From Fibrobacter sp. UWB11 (GTDB lineage Bacteria; Fibrobacterota; Fibrobacteria; Fibrobacterales; Fibrobacteraceae): a DNA stretch of 64,000 nt. Under the pieces are notes generated by a model. That model made no database searches, was not told the DNA's origin, and saw only the letters and a list, made by a program, of their open reading frames with translations. The stretch covers positions 1,178,001-1,242,000 of the forward strand of contig NZ_FSRT01000001.1 in NCBI RefSeq assembly GCF_900143015.1, read 5' to 3'. The position numbers were made by a program, and so were the translations under genes. Shown here piece after piece: positions 49,493-58,829 of the stretch (position 1 is the stretch's first letter; each line of letters starts with the position of its first letter).

Positions 49493-51328
49493 CTACTCCC
49501 ACTCAATGGTTCCGGGCGGCTTGTGGGTCACATCGTACCACAGGCTGCCAGCGCCTTCGGCTTCGAACTTGCGCCAGAGACCTGCGAGCATGCCCTGGTC
49601 GATTTCGGCGAAGTTTGCGGTCATGGCTTCGGTGGAGTTCACCGGGCGCATCACGATGCAAGGCTTGTTAGCCGTGCGGAGCGGAACGAGTACGACCGGC
49701 ATCTGCCAAATCTTTTCGTACAAGTCGTTTGCCTGCAGGAATTCGGTGCAGATGTTGTCGAACTTGCGGAGCGTATCGAAGTTTTCGCGGGTGGCGTACT
49801 GTTCGACAAGCTTCGGATCTTCATCAGCGACGCTACCGATCTGGTAGATGACGCGGTTGATGGCCTTGAAGCGGTTGGCAAGTTCGGTAGAGAACTTTTC
49901 GCAATCCTTCCAGCTTAAGCCCGGAGTCGTGATGAGGAACGGCTGTGCGTAAGTACGGCCGTCACCCTGGACGCCAACGCTCTTGATCGGGAGCATGCGG
50001 CCTGCAATGTTGTTTGCTTTGAGGTAGTCGGCGAGGGACTGGCCTGCGGTGTCCTTCACGTCTTCGAACTTCACCATATCGTTCGTGAGCTTGCCTTCGC
50101 TGCAGAGCAAGCGAACGCCGAGACCCGGACCCGGGAACGGGTGGCGCCACACGAGGTTGTGCGGAATGCCGAGTTCTTCGCCGAGGGCACGGACTTCGTC
50201 CTTGTAAAGGTCGGCGAGCGGTTCGAGCACAAGGCCCTTTTCCATGAGGTCCAAAACTTCTTGCACGCGGTTGTGGTGCGTCTTGATCTTGTCGGCGTTC
50301 TTGGTGCCGCCGCTTTCGATGGTGTCGGGGTAGATGGTGCCCTGAGCCATCATCCATTCGTTCGGATCGAGGTTGAGCTTAGCCATTTCCTCGTCCTTGA
50401 CCGTCAAAAATTCCTTACCGATGATGCCGCGCTTGGTTTCCGGAGCGGTCACGCCCTTGAGCTTTGCAAGGAAGTGTTCGCTAGCGTCGCGAATCTTGAG
50501 ATTGTTCATACCTTCCTTCGTGAGGAAGTCCATAATCTTCTGGGATTCGCCGAGGCGCATCATGCCGTTATCCACGTGCAAACCGAGAACCTTTTCCGGT
50601 CCGAGCACGCGGTTCAAGAGCACGAATGCAACGGTAGAGTCCACACCGCCAGACACGAGCAAGAACACCTTACGGTCCTTGACCTGGTCCTTGATGCGCT
50701 GCGTGATGAGCGGCAAGTAGCTCTTCATGTTCCAAGTTTTCTTGGCACCCGTATAGTCGACGAAGTTTTCAAGCAACTTCATGCCGAACTTGCTGTGCGT
50801 GACTTCGGGGTGGAACTGGATGCCGAAAATCTGGCGTTCGGGCTTGTCGCTATCGAATGCAACGGCGGCGATTTCGCAGTCCTTGGTGCTGGCCACGATC
50901 TTGTAGCCTTCGGGGAGCTTTGTCACCTGGTCGCCGTGGCTCATCCACATCGGGGAAGCCTTCGGGAGACCTTTCAAAAGCGGGCACTTTTCGTCGCCGA
51001 CAATGAGGTCTGCAATGCCGTATTCCTTGACCTTGCCCGGTTCCACGTGACCGCCCAACTGCTGGGCGATGAGCTGGTGACCGTAGCAGATGCCGAGCTT
51101 CGGCACCGGGAGGTTCAAAATTTCAGGATTGTATTCCGGAGCGTCAGCCGCATAAACGCTAGACGGACCGCCACTGTAAATGATGCCCTTCACGCCTTCG
51201 AGTTCAGAAACCGGGGCGGCAGGGGAATGGATTTCGGTAAACACGCCAAGACGGCGTACACGGTTGGCAATCAAGTGAGCATACTGCCCACCAAAGTCCA
51301 AAACGGCAATAGTATCAACGTTTTTCAT
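49493..51328 (-). CDS. guaA: GMP synthase (glutamine-hydrolysing), long form
   Basis: Converts XMP to GMP with glutamine and ATP. The N-terminal class I glutaminase has LGICYGHQL (nucleophile Cys) and FHPEVTHS. The ATP pyrophosphatase P-loop is VSGGVDSTVAF. The C-terminal dimerisation domain ends KPPGTIEWE. The 611 residues exceed the usual 510-525; the extra sequence lies in the dimerisation domain after HPFPGPGLGVR. There LPIKSVGVQGDGRTY and KIWQMPVVLVPL resemble the eukaryotic long-form enzyme. Start set at ATG 51328; a TTG three codons earlier is less likely. Confidence 0.93.
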   Translation of the reverse strand: MKNVDTIAVLDFGGQYAHLIANRVRRLGVFTEIHSPAAPVSELEGVKGIIYSGGPSSVYAADAPEYNPEILNLPVPKLGICYGHQLIAQQLGGHVEPGKVKEYGIADLIVGDEKCPLLKGLPKASPMWMSHGDQVTKLPEGYKIVASTKDCEIAAVAFDSDKPERQIFGIQFHPEVTHSKFGMKLLENFVDYTGAKKTWNMKSYLPLITQRIKDQVKDRKVFLLVSGGVDSTVAFVLLNRVLGPEKVLGLHVDNGMMRLGESQKIMDFLTKEGMNNLKIRDASEHFLAKLKGVTAPETKRGIIGKEFLTVKDEEMAKLNLDPNEWMMAQGTIYPDTIESGGTKNADKIKTHHNRVQEVLDLMEKGLVLEPLADLYKDEVRALGEELGIPHNLVWRHPFPGPGLGVRLLCSEGKLTNDMVKFEDVKDTAGQSLADYLKANNIAGRMLPIKSVGVQGDGRTYAQPFLITTPGLSWKDCEKFSTELANRFKAINRVIYQIGSVADEDPKLVEQYATRENFDTLRKFDNICTEFLQANDLYEKIWQMPVVLVPLRTANKPCIVMRPVNSTEAMTANFAEIDQGMLAGLWRKFEAEGAGSLWYDVTHKPPGTIEWE

Positions 51329-51343
51329 ACATTGCAAAGATAG

Positions 51344-51372
51344 AAAAACCTTCAGAAATCTGAAGGTTTTTT
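51344..51372 (-). terminator. Terminator between pepA and guaA
   Basis: Stem AAAAACCTTCAG/CTGAAGGTTTTT, loop AAAT, with T-runs on either strand. It ends the pepA transcript just before the guaA start. Confidence 0.85.
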
Positions 51373-51417
51373 AATACTCACTTTGAGGATTTGATAAGCA
51401 AATTATTTAAAATCCGC

Positions 51418-52968
51418 TTATGCTTCTACAGCGACATATTCGCCATCTGTATCTTCGTTTGCAGCATCTTCGTGAGCTACGCCGGACATTCTTCTAGCAA
51501 GTTCAATGAGCGATTGCACACCAAAGCCTGTTGCACCGTATTCGGTGTACTTCCATGTCTTGTTCACAAATGCGGTGCCAGCGATATCCCAGTGAGCCCA
51601 GGCGGTATCTTCGGGCACAAATTCCTGCAAGAAGAGGGCGGCGGCGATTGCGCCAGCGTCAGAACCGGTGTTCTTGAGGTCTGCAAAATGATCTTTCAAT
51701 GCGTCTGCATATTCTTCTTCGAGCGGCATGCTCCAGAACTTTTCGCAGCAAGCTTCACCGCAGTTGATGACCTTCAAGGCAAGATCATCGTCATTGCTGA
51801 AGAATCCGGCAACAGCGTAACCGAGAGCGCGAACCATGGCTCCCGTAAGCGTAGCGAGATCCACAATGTGCGTTGCACCGATGATACCTGCTTCTGCCAA
51901 ACCGTCCGAGAGAACAAGGCGTCCTTCGGCATCGGTATTGTCGACCATGACTGTCTTACCGTTCTTAGCGGTAAAGATGTCACCCGGCAGCACGGATTTG
52001 TTGCCAATCGCATTTTCGGCGAGGCAGCACACGGCGCTTACCTTAATCGGGAGTTCAAGTGTTGCAATAGCCTGGATGGCGGCAAGTACCGTTGCGGCAC
52101 CGCTCATGTCGCTAATCATCTCGGGCATGGATTTAGGCGGCTTGAGGCAGAGGCCACCCGTGTCAAACGTGAGACCCTTGCCGACAAATACCAAGTGGTC
52201 TGCAGAAGTGCGCGCATTTTTCTTTGCATTTTTCGCAACATTCTTGGAGCCCTTGCTTCCGTCATAACTGAGCGTAATCATGTACGGTTCGTGAGAGCTG
52301 CCTTTACCAACGGTCACAAGTCCCATGAAGCCTTCCTTTTCGAGTTGCTTCATATTGCGCACCTTGATCGAAAGACCCGGAGTGTATTTTGCAATGGTAT
52401 TTGCGTTTTCGACAAATTCAGCAGGAGTAAGGTCACTGGAACTTGTGTTAATCAAATTCTTTGCAAGCACAATCGCTTTATTTTCAATAGCGGCTTCTTC
52501 AGCAATCTTCTTGAATTCTGCGGTGTGTTCGCCTGCTACAATTTCAAACGTGACCTGGAAAGCGTCTTTCTGCTTGCTCTTGTAGGCATCGAACTTGTAG
52601 TCGGCGTAATGGAGACCGTGCAAAATGCTCTTGAACTGTTCCGGTGCTGCATCGGCAAGCATCATCGAAACCATCGGAATCTGGCGCTTGCTAGCTCGCT
52701 TGGCGAGACGGTAGGCGGCCATGCGCAGATGGTCGAGGCTCGAAATTCCGCGTTCCTTGGCGGCGTTCACGAAAAGGGTGGACTGTCCATCAATTTCCAG
52801 AAGTTCCAAGTCTTCGAACGGTCCGTCTTCCATGCCGTTCAAAACAGATTCAACCTGTTTCTCGGCGTTTTCCGACAAGACATTAGAAAACTGGACGGAC
52901 TTTTTAACAAAAAAGAGGGCGCTAACGTTAGCTTTGCCCGTAGCGGTTGATACAATATTCGTTTTCAT
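51418..52968 (-). CDS. pepA: Leucyl aminopeptidase (M17, PepA type)
   Basis: Cytosolic dizinc aminopeptidase. Metal and active-site segments are VGKGLTFDTGGLCLKPP (Lys and Asp ligands), MSGAATVLAA, and the M17 signature NTDAEGRLVLSDGL. The C-terminal domain is complete, including YAVAGFFSN and DIAGTAF. With 516 residues it has a typical length. The end extends by an acidic tail rich in Asp and Glu, not essential in the family. No ribosome-binding site is obvious upstream. Transcribed toward guaA but separated from it by a terminator. Confidence 0.93.
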   Translation of the reverse strand: MKTNIVSTATGKANVSALFFVKKSVQFSNVLSENAEKQVESVLNGMEDGPFEDLELLEIDGQSTLFVNAAKERGISSLDHLRMAAYRLAKRASKRQIPMVSMMLADAAPEQFKSILHGLHYADYKFDAYKSKQKDAFQVTFEIVAGEHTAEFKKIAEEAAIENKAIVLAKNLINTSSSDLTPAEFVENANTIAKYTPGLSIKVRNMKQLEKEGFMGLVTVGKGSSHEPYMITLSYDGSKGSKNVAKNAKKNARTSADHLVFVGKGLTFDTGGLCLKPPKSMPEMISDMSGAATVLAAIQAIATLELPIKVSAVCCLAENAIGNKSVLPGDIFTAKNGKTVMVDNTDAEGRLVLSDGLAEAGIIGATHIVDLATLTGAMVRALGYAVAGFFSNDDDLALKVINCGEACCEKFWSMPLEEEYADALKDHFADLKNTGSDAGAIAAALFLQEFVPEDTAWAHWDIAGTAFVNKTWKYTEYGATGFGVQSLIELARRMSGVAHEDAANEDTDGEYVAVEA

Positions 52969-53072
52969 ATAGCGTAATCTAGTATTTTATGAATGGAACG
53001 CTTGTATTTTACATTGGTTTTTCAATTACAAAAATACTATAATATTACAATGATTACCATTGGAGGATCAAT

Positions 53073-54068
53073 ATGAATCTGAAGTACACTGGAATTTTGA
53101 CTGCTTTGGCAGTATCTGCCGTGATGGCACAAAATGAAGCACCGGCCCCAGTTGCCGAAGTTGCTCCTGTACAGGCCGAACAAGTTGTTGAACAAACTGC
53201 CGCACAAGCTCCCGCTCCGGTCGAAGACAAGTTTACGCAAGCCGAAAAAGAACTCGCTCCCGAAAACCTATTTTCCGAGCCCACAGCTGTTCGTGGTGCC
53301 GATGCTGCAAAGCCCGTTCAAAAAAAGCCCACCAAGAAATTCGTTTACCGCCCGGTCTATTCTCCAGCTGAAATTGAACCGAACAACAATGCAGTAAAAA
53401 CGATTTACGTTTCTGAAGTGGCTAGTCCAGACACCATTGATATGGATCAGCTCCGTGGTCGAATTCCATTAAAGTTCACCTTTGGTATCCAAGGTTTCGT
53501 CGGTAGCGCATTCCTTTCTGGGGACAATGGTCGCTATGAATATGACCGTTATTCCGGCTTGGCATGGAGCGTTGGTGCCTTTGCACTTTTCCCGTTGGAT
53601 GAATACAACATGGCATTCAAGACGGGCGTCTTGTTCGATCACGATAAGGTAAGCAACAGCTACAACGACACATACAACGAAACGTTTGGCGAATACCGCA
53701 CATCGTTTAATCAGTACCGCATTTCAGTTCCTTTGCTCCTTTCTTTGAAGAGTGCAAACTCAAACTTCTTCTTTGACGTCGGTGTCCAACCGTCCTTCGC
53801 CGTTTCAGACAACTTCAAACTCAAATCGTCGGATCAATCCTCCAGCAAGGCAGTAAACATCAAGGAAGATATGTTGGATAACGATTACCGTTCTGTAATC
53901 GACTGGTCCATTGTATTTGGTTTTGGTATCCGCGCCAATCGTTATATCGGTTTCGAAGCCCGCTTTATTTGGGGAATCAACAACCAGTATGATGACTATA
54001 ACGCATGGCCTATCAACAACCTGTCTTCTAAAGCAGTCTCTGTTGGTGCAACCTTCTACGCATTTTAG
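53073..54068 (+). CDS. Outer-membrane beta-barrel protein with Ala/Pro/Gln linker
   Basis: Signal peptide cut after VMA (residue 19). A low-complexity linker of Ala, Pro, Glu, Val and Gln (about residues 20-55) resembles periplasm-spanning segments. After a basic stretch (KKPTKKFVYRPVYS), residues 125-331 form alternating strands of a porin-like barrel (PF13568 pattern): LKFTFGIQGFVGSAFLSG, FRTSF-like turns, and a final VSVGATFYAF with C-terminal Phe. TGGAGG lies eight bases ahead of the ATG. The antiporter gene begins seven bases after the stop. Function unknown. Confidence 0.8.
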   Translation: MNLKYTGILTALAVSAVMAQNEAPAPVAEVAPVQAEQVVEQTAAQAPAPVEDKFTQAEKELAPENLFSEPTAVRGADAAKPVQKKPTKKFVYRPVYSPAEIEPNNNAVKTIYVSEVASPDTIDMDQLRGRIPLKFTFGIQGFVGSAFLSGDNGRYEYDRYSGLAWSVGAFALFPLDEYNMAFKTGVLFDHDKVSNSYNDTYNETFGEYRTSFNQYRISVPLLLSLKSANSNFFFDVGVQPSFAVSDNFKLKSSDQSSSKAVNIKEDMLDNDYRSVIDWSIVFGFGIRANRYIGFEARFIWGINNQYDDYNAWPINNLSSKAVSVGATFYAF

Positions 54069-54075
54069 TTAAAAC

Positions 54076-55077
54076 ATGATTCTTTCTATTGTGGCCATTG
54101 TCGTAGGCCTTATTCTCCTGGTCTGGAGTGCAGACCGGTTTGTTGATGGGGCTGTCGGCGTGGCCCAATTTTTTGGCATGAGCACATTCCTTATCGGAAT
54201 GTTGATTGTGGGGTTTGGAACATCCGCACCGGAGATGGTCGTTTCCGTTTTGTCGGCATTGAACAACACTCCGCAACTTGCTCTTGGAAACGCTTACGGT
54301 TCCAACATTGCAAATATCGCACTAATCCTTGGCGTCACAGCGTTGATTATTCCTGTCGTCGTCAAGAAAGAGGCGATGACTCGAGATATCCCAATACTCA
54401 TCGCGGTGACGGCGCTAACCATTTTGTTACTGAAGGATGGAAACGTTTCGCTTATCGATGGTGCCATCCTTTTAATTGTATTTGCAGGCATCACCGCCTT
54501 TAACATTTTTACGGAACTACACGCCAAGCATAAGCGTAAAAAAGATGAACCTATTGAGGCCCCGGCAGAGAAAGTTTCAATAGTCAAATCTTTAGCGTTG
54601 TTGCTCGTTGGACTTGTACTTTTGATAGTAAGTTCAAGAATGTTAGTGTGGGGAGCCATAAACGTTGCTCAAGCTCTTGGCGTAAGCGATTTGCTGATTG
54701 GGCTTACGATTGTTGCAGTGGGAACATCCCTCCCTGAACTTGCAAGTTCAATTGCTGCAGCACGCAAAGGCGAGAATGACCTTGCCGTTGGAAATGTCAT
54801 TGGTTCGAATTTGTTCAACACGCTTGTCGTAGTCGGTATCGCCGCAGTCATTACTCCGATTAAGGCTATGGATGCAGACGTTTTGAGCCGTGATTTACCG
54901 ATTATGTCGGCACTCACGCTTTTGCTTGCCCTGATTTGCTTCCCGTTTTTTAAGAGCAAACGCGCAAAAGCAGCGCGCAAGACGAATGAACAGTTCGGCT
55001 TTGGACGAATTGGTGGAGCGCTATTCTTGAGCTTGTATGTCGCGTATCTTGTGTTGCTCGGAATCCAGACTGTTTAA
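54076..55077 (+). CDS. Calcium/sodium antiporter, YrbG family
   Basis: Inner-membrane CaCA exchanger with about ten hydrophobic segments. The two alpha-repeats are clear and related by inversion: GFGTSAPEMVVSVLSA with ALGNAYGSNIANIALILG, and AVGTSLPELASSIAAA with AVGNVIGSNLFNTLVVVG. The acidic residues in SAPE and SLPE coordinate the cation. A basic loop (KHKRKKDEPIEAP) in the middle is cytoplasmic. 333 residues, normal for the family. Possibly co-transcribed with the barrel gene. Confidence 0.92.
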   Translation: MILSIVAIVVGLILLVWSADRFVDGAVGVAQFFGMSTFLIGMLIVGFGTSAPEMVVSVLSALNNTPQLALGNAYGSNIANIALILGVTALIIPVVVKKEAMTRDIPILIAVTALTILLLKDGNVSLIDGAILLIVFAGITAFNIFTELHAKHKRKKDEPIEAPAEKVSIVKSLALLLVGLVLLIVSSRMLVWGAINVAQALGVSDLLIGLTIVAVGTSLPELASSIAAARKGENDLAVGNVIGSNLFNTLVVVGIAAVITPIKAMDADVLSRDLPIMSALTLLLALICFPFFKSKRAKAARKTNEQFGFGRIGGALFLSLYVAYLVLLGIQTV

Positions 55078-55085
55078 TCGTTAAA

Positions 55086-55222
55086 CGTCATTCTGGAGGC
55101 ACGGAGTGCCGATAGAAACCATTATTTCTTGTATATACGTTTGGAACGAAGAATCCTGTCGTTTCTTGATTTGCATAAGCTAGATTTGACTGGATCCTTC
55201 CGCCGTTGGCGTCAGGATGACG
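55086..55222. repeat. Long inverted GTCATTCTG/CAGGATGACG element
   Basis: Arms CGTCATTCTG (55086-55095) and CAGGATGACG (55213-55222) enclose smaller palindromes GGCACGGAGTGCC and CCGCCGTTGGCG. The same arm type is seen at 62724-62816. Confidence 0.65.
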
Positions 55223-55229
55223 AAAGCGT

Positions 55230-55260
55230 TTAATTCCTAACTCCGAATTCCGTATTCCTA
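55230..55260 (-). repeat. Heptad array starting at the stop codon of the barrel gene
   Basis: Minus strand from the stop TAG: TAGGAAT, ACGGAAT, TCGGAGT, TAGGAAT, then TAA. Period of exactly seven bases with a GGAAT core. Confidence 0.7.
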
Positions 55261-57342
55261 ATTGCCAAAAGTCCAGACGATGCCGTAAGCGAAGCGGAGA
55301 CCTTCAGGCGTGTAGCCGGATTCAGGCGCGTAAATGCTGTGGTTGAAGTTCTCGATGCGGTTATACAGTTCAAACGAGAGAATCTGCATACGCGCTTCGA
55401 AATCCATCGCTAGATATTTCTTGAGAGAGACGAGCTCCGGCTCGCCTTTTTCGTTAATGGTGCAGTCATAGCGATTGTTAAACCACTGGAAATCGACACG
55501 GACACTCACGCCAAGCCTATCCCTGACAAATCGATTCTGCCAATGGATGCTGCCCTTATAATAAAGGGACGGTGTATCAATAAGTCTTGTTCGCGTGATT
55601 TTTTGACCGCGTTCAAAGTAGAACTTCCAGTTACCAAGGCGGAAGCCCACTTGCATTAACCAGTCAAGCGTATGTGCATGGTCCAAATTTTCGTAGCGGA
55701 ATGCAGACTCAACGGAATCCGCAACTTTGGCATACGTTGTATCTCTCGTTTCCATTGTTTCGTAGTTCACGATATACGTTGAAGTTTCATACGTAGAGTC
55801 CAAACCTCCGTTCACAGCCCACCTGGGTTTAATCAAGTTATTGGCATGTTCGTAGCGGAGCCCAAGTCCATAAAAGACATCACGTTTTTTCCAAGAAATA
55901 GTCGCTGTTGCGCGGTCGCGAACTTCATATTTCAGATTTTCATTCGGGAAAGCGACACGGCCTGTTTCGGTAAGCCTGAGTTGTGTTACATCGGGGAACT
56001 TGTTATCGTGGCGGTACGATGCGTTCAGCAAAAGATCGTGGGGGAGGAGATATGTTCCGTCAAGTGAAAAAGCAGGTGCAAATTCTACCGTATCTAAAAC
56101 AGAACTGTTGCGCTGCATGCCTGCCTGTGCGCGGAAAAGAACCTTTCCGAAAAGCGTATCCGAAACTTCGGCATAGCCTATTTCGCGGTCCTGATAGTAC
56201 GTCTGTTTAATCTCATCATTGCCCGTTTCATCGGTATTTACAAATTCATATTCAAAACGGAGCCTCGGGTTCAAGAACATGTTGTAGCGAATATCGAAGT
56301 TTCCGAGAATCGTTTCAAAATTGCGAACTTTACTCGTGTCAAAATAAGTCGTATTGACGGTGCGCAGTCCAGTTTCGCTATAAGTCGTATCTAATCGCTT
56401 CGTAATCTTCGGAAGATTGCGCATTTCGATTTCGTGATTGCCGTAATGAAATTCGGTACCAAGAGTCAAGTTCTTGATGGGGTAGAATTCAACACCGCCA
56501 CCATAAGTGCGAGTTTCGATAATGATTCTGTAAGGGTCTGTTTGGAAATTTCGTACAGTCGGATCGAGCGTATCGAGCAAAACCTTATGTGTCGAATTGT
56601 CTGCATTGTCGAGACTTAAATAATTTATCTTAACAAACGCCTTGCCGTAACCGAAACGCCATGTAACAATCGGCTGAAGGTGCATGCTGTTCATTGCAAT
56701 GTTTCGACCGCCAAACGGAATTTGCGTAGAGTCACGCCCCAAAGCAAAGTACGGAGAATGAGTCACCGGCTGGTACTCGTAGGATTTAGAAAGCAAATTC
56801 GAATGGCTTGATACGCCAAGGTCAAGCGTAACCGAATCCGTAATAAGGCGGCGGAATTCAAGGCGAAGGGCGTTGCCTTCAAATGCACTACGTTCCCAAT
56901 TAACATCGGTAATAGGCGTATCGACAGGAATGCCATGGCGTTCTTCAAAGAGAATTCCATTTTCGCCATTGAGCGCAAGCGTCGATGCATCGTAGCTTAA
57001 ACGGGTTGTGTAAATACCAGCAAGCTTGCTCGGATAGCGCTTGCTGAGCGTTCCTATACCAAGAGACCTTGCCGGGAGTTCCGGACTGCCAAGGATGGAC
57101 GTCCCCAGCACCCATTCGGATTTTTGCCCCGAAACGTCGTATGTTCGTTGCATGACTTCACGCAGTGGGATTACCCAACGAGCGGCATCAGTTTCCCTGG
57201 GAGCCGGATCGGGAGCGTTTACCGTTTCAAAAACGGAATCTTGCGGGGTCGGAAGAACACTCTTCTTTGCATGGATAACATCAGCAAAAACGCTTGAAAC
57301 AAGCGCTGACAAAACAGCAATTAAAAAAATTCCGCGATTCAT
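55258..57342 (-). CDS. Outer-membrane beta-barrel protein, TonB-receptor-like barrel
   Basis: With start ATG 57342 (overlapping the stop of the PHP gene, TAATG) the protein has 694 residues and a clean signal peptide, NRGIFLIAVLSALVSSVFA. Nearly the whole mature chain is alternating amphipathic strands with long turns, as in TonB-dependent receptor barrels (about 22 strands). I see no plug domain or TonB box, so it may be a large porin-like barrel instead. Ends IVWTFGN. Ligand unknown. The longer reading from 57417 would add 25 residues inside the upstream gene and is rejected. Confidence 0.8.
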   Translation of the reverse strand: MNRGIFLIAVLSALVSSVFADVIHAKKSVLPTPQDSVFETVNAPDPAPRETDAARWVIPLREVMQRTYDVSGQKSEWVLGTSILGSPELPARSLGIGTLSKRYPSKLAGIYTTRLSYDASTLALNGENGILFEERHGIPVDTPITDVNWERSAFEGNALRLEFRRLITDSVTLDLGVSSHSNLLSKSYEYQPVTHSPYFALGRDSTQIPFGGRNIAMNSMHLQPIVTWRFGYGKAFVKINYLSLDNADNSTHKVLLDTLDPTVRNFQTDPYRIIIETRTYGGGVEFYPIKNLTLGTEFHYGNHEIEMRNLPKITKRLDTTYSETGLRTVNTTYFDTSKVRNFETILGNFDIRYNMFLNPRLRFEYEFVNTDETGNDEIKQTYYQDREIGYAEVSDTLFGKVLFRAQAGMQRNSSVLDTVEFAPAFSLDGTYLLPHDLLLNASYRHDNKFPDVTQLRLTETGRVAFPNENLKYEVRDRATATISWKKRDVFYGLGLRYEHANNLIKPRWAVNGGLDSTYETSTYIVNYETMETRDTTYAKVADSVESAFRYENLDHAHTLDWLMQVGFRLGNWKFYFERGQKITRTRLIDTPSLYYKGSIHWQNRFVRDRLGVSVRVDFQWFNNRYDCTINEKGEPELVSLKKYLAMDFEARMQILSFELYNRIENFNHSIYAPESGYTPEGLRFAYGIVWTFGN

Positions 57343-58214
57343 TAGAACCATTCTGCACGCGATTTTTCGCGCCTTTCTCGAAGTGCCTGTACAACGGTGT
57401 ATGGCATTTTCATGCAACCAGGGGGATAGGTTCCGCTTTCTGTATGGAAATCAGAACCGCCTGTACCCACAAGTCCAAACTTTTGGGCCATCTCTTTGTA
57501 TTTACGGCCAACAGCACCTTTCTGTGCGGGGCTGTAGACTTCCATGCCCTGAATTCCCCATTCCACCATATTTTCGATGAACTGGTCACTGAGCCCCGAC
57601 TTGTACGGGTGGGCGAGTACGGCAATGCCGCCAGCATTTTCGATCAAGCGAATCGTTTCTTGTGGGTTAAGTCCCTTCTTTTCGACGAATGCAATGCAGC
57701 CATCCCCAAGGTATTTCGTGAATGCTTCGGAGAAGTTCGAAATGTATTCCTCATCGACTAGAGACATGGCAATATGCGGACGACCGATGATTTTACCTTT
57801 GCAATAAGAATGGACTTTTTCGAACGTGATGCCGATGCCTAGCGCGTTCAGCTTCTTGATAATCGCTTTTACACGGGCAATACGCTGCTTCGCGAAATCC
57901 TCAAGTTCCATGTTCAGGGCGAGGTTCGTCGGGTCGCAGAAGTATCCCAAAATATGGATGTCCTTGCCCTGCCATACCGCAGAAATTTCAATTCCCGGAA
58001 TGATTTCGAGCCCAATTTCCTTGGCGGGTTCTTCGGCAAGTTTATAGCTATCGAGGTTATCGTGATCCGTGATGGAAATACAGCGAAGTCCTTTGCGCTT
58101 GCAAAGCATCAACAGTTCGTCGACCGAGAGAGTCCCGTCCGAAAGCTTGGTATGCATGTGCAAGTCGGCATAGCCGCCATTTTCAGTGATGATTGTCGAA
58201 AACATCTTTTGCAT
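57342..58214 (-). CDS. PHP-domain phosphoesterase, RNase AM/YciV-like
   Basis: Polymerase-and-histidinol-phosphatase fold. Metal-binding motifs are DLHMHTKLSDG (His19, His21, Asp26), SITDHDN (Asp50, His51), IPGIEISA, LAHPYKSG, and SDFHTESG. Length 290 matches bacterial nucleoside 3',5'-bisphosphate phosphatase/RNase AM. The likely substrates are short RNA ends or pAp. It sits between a GT9-like fragment (two-base gap) and the barrel gene (overlap), so it is in an operon of three genes whose members have no obvious shared role. Confidence 0.85.
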   Translation of the reverse strand: MQKMFSTIITENGGYADLHMHTKLSDGTLSVDELLMLCKRKGLRCISITDHDNLDSYKLAEEPAKEIGLEIIPGIEISAVWQGKDIHILGYFCDPTNLALNMELEDFAKQRIARVKAIIKKLNALGIGITFEKVHSYCKGKIIGRPHIAMSLVDEEYISNFSEAFTKYLGDGCIAFVEKKGLNPQETIRLIENAGGIAVLAHPYKSGLSDQFIENMVEWGIQGMEVYSPAQKGAVGRKYKEMAQKFGLVGTGGSDFHTESGTYPPGCMKMPYTVVQALRERREKSRAEWF

Positions 58215-58216
58215 GG

Positions 58217-58783
58217 CTAGTCCTCGTTATCCTTTGAAAAATAGCGAGCCATCATCCTTGCAGGCGAAATTGTCTTGAGCGTACGCAAACTGATGTTTAA
58301 GAATGGATATTCACGAATGCAATCGAATCCAACGCGAAGATTAGCACCACTTACTAAAGCGAGGTATAAAAATTGCGGTTTGTAAGGACCTAAATAGACA
58401 CAAGCATGGGGAGCAAAAGTCTTTATTTGATATTCGAGTTTTTCAAAAATAGACTCCCCATAACGGCAACCTTTATCGGTATAGTAAGAGGCAATAGCTT
58501 TTTTCTTTGCTAAAAGGATTTCTAAATCGCCGTGGGCAATAAACAAAATGGATTGGAAACTTACTTCAGGAAGTTCGTCCAAAATGACCTTTGCGATTTT
58601 TTTATCCTCTGGCATAAAGAACACTGTTTTTTCGTGTTCTTGCAACGACTTTGGAAACGAAAATGCCTTTGTATTCTTGACTGGCCCCGCCTTACGCAAA
58701 AACCAACGATACAGTAATGGCTTACAAAGAAAGCGCATTGCGAAATATCGTTTGCCGTCGGCAAAGTACTGCGAAGAAAACAA
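58217..58783 (-). CDS. Short glycosyltransferase-9-like protein
   Basis: 188 residues starting from TTG 58783, five bases after AGGAG. The C-terminal half has SILFIAHGDLEILLAKKKAI and HACVYLGPYKPQFLYLALVS followed by GANLRVGFD, which resembles the N-terminal Rossmann half of heptosyltransferase-type (GT9) enzymes (the segment where substrates are listed as not found in the cell, then an AGAKYRIGY-like strand). The second half of such an enzyme is missing. It may be a truncated transferase or a stand-alone Fibrobacter family. No catalytic claim is made. Confidence 0.5.
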   Translation of the reverse strand: MFSSQYFADGKRYFAMRFLCKPLLYRWFLRKAGPVKNTKAFSFPKSLQEHEKTVFFMPEDKKIAKVILDELPEVSFQSILFIAHGDLEILLAKKKAIASYYTDKGCRYGESIFEKLEYQIKTFAPHACVYLGPYKPQFLYLALVSGANLRVGFDCIREYPFLNISLRTLKTISPARMMARYFSKDNED

Positions 58784-58829
58784 AGAGGCTCCTATTTTTT
58801 ATTTCGAAAAAAATATATAAATTTGCGCC

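Noticed and set aside
51391-52950. 519-codon frame opposite pepA, and similar frames opposite guaA and aguA
   Set aside because: The sense genes have complete catalytic motifs; the antisense translations have no recognisable domains.
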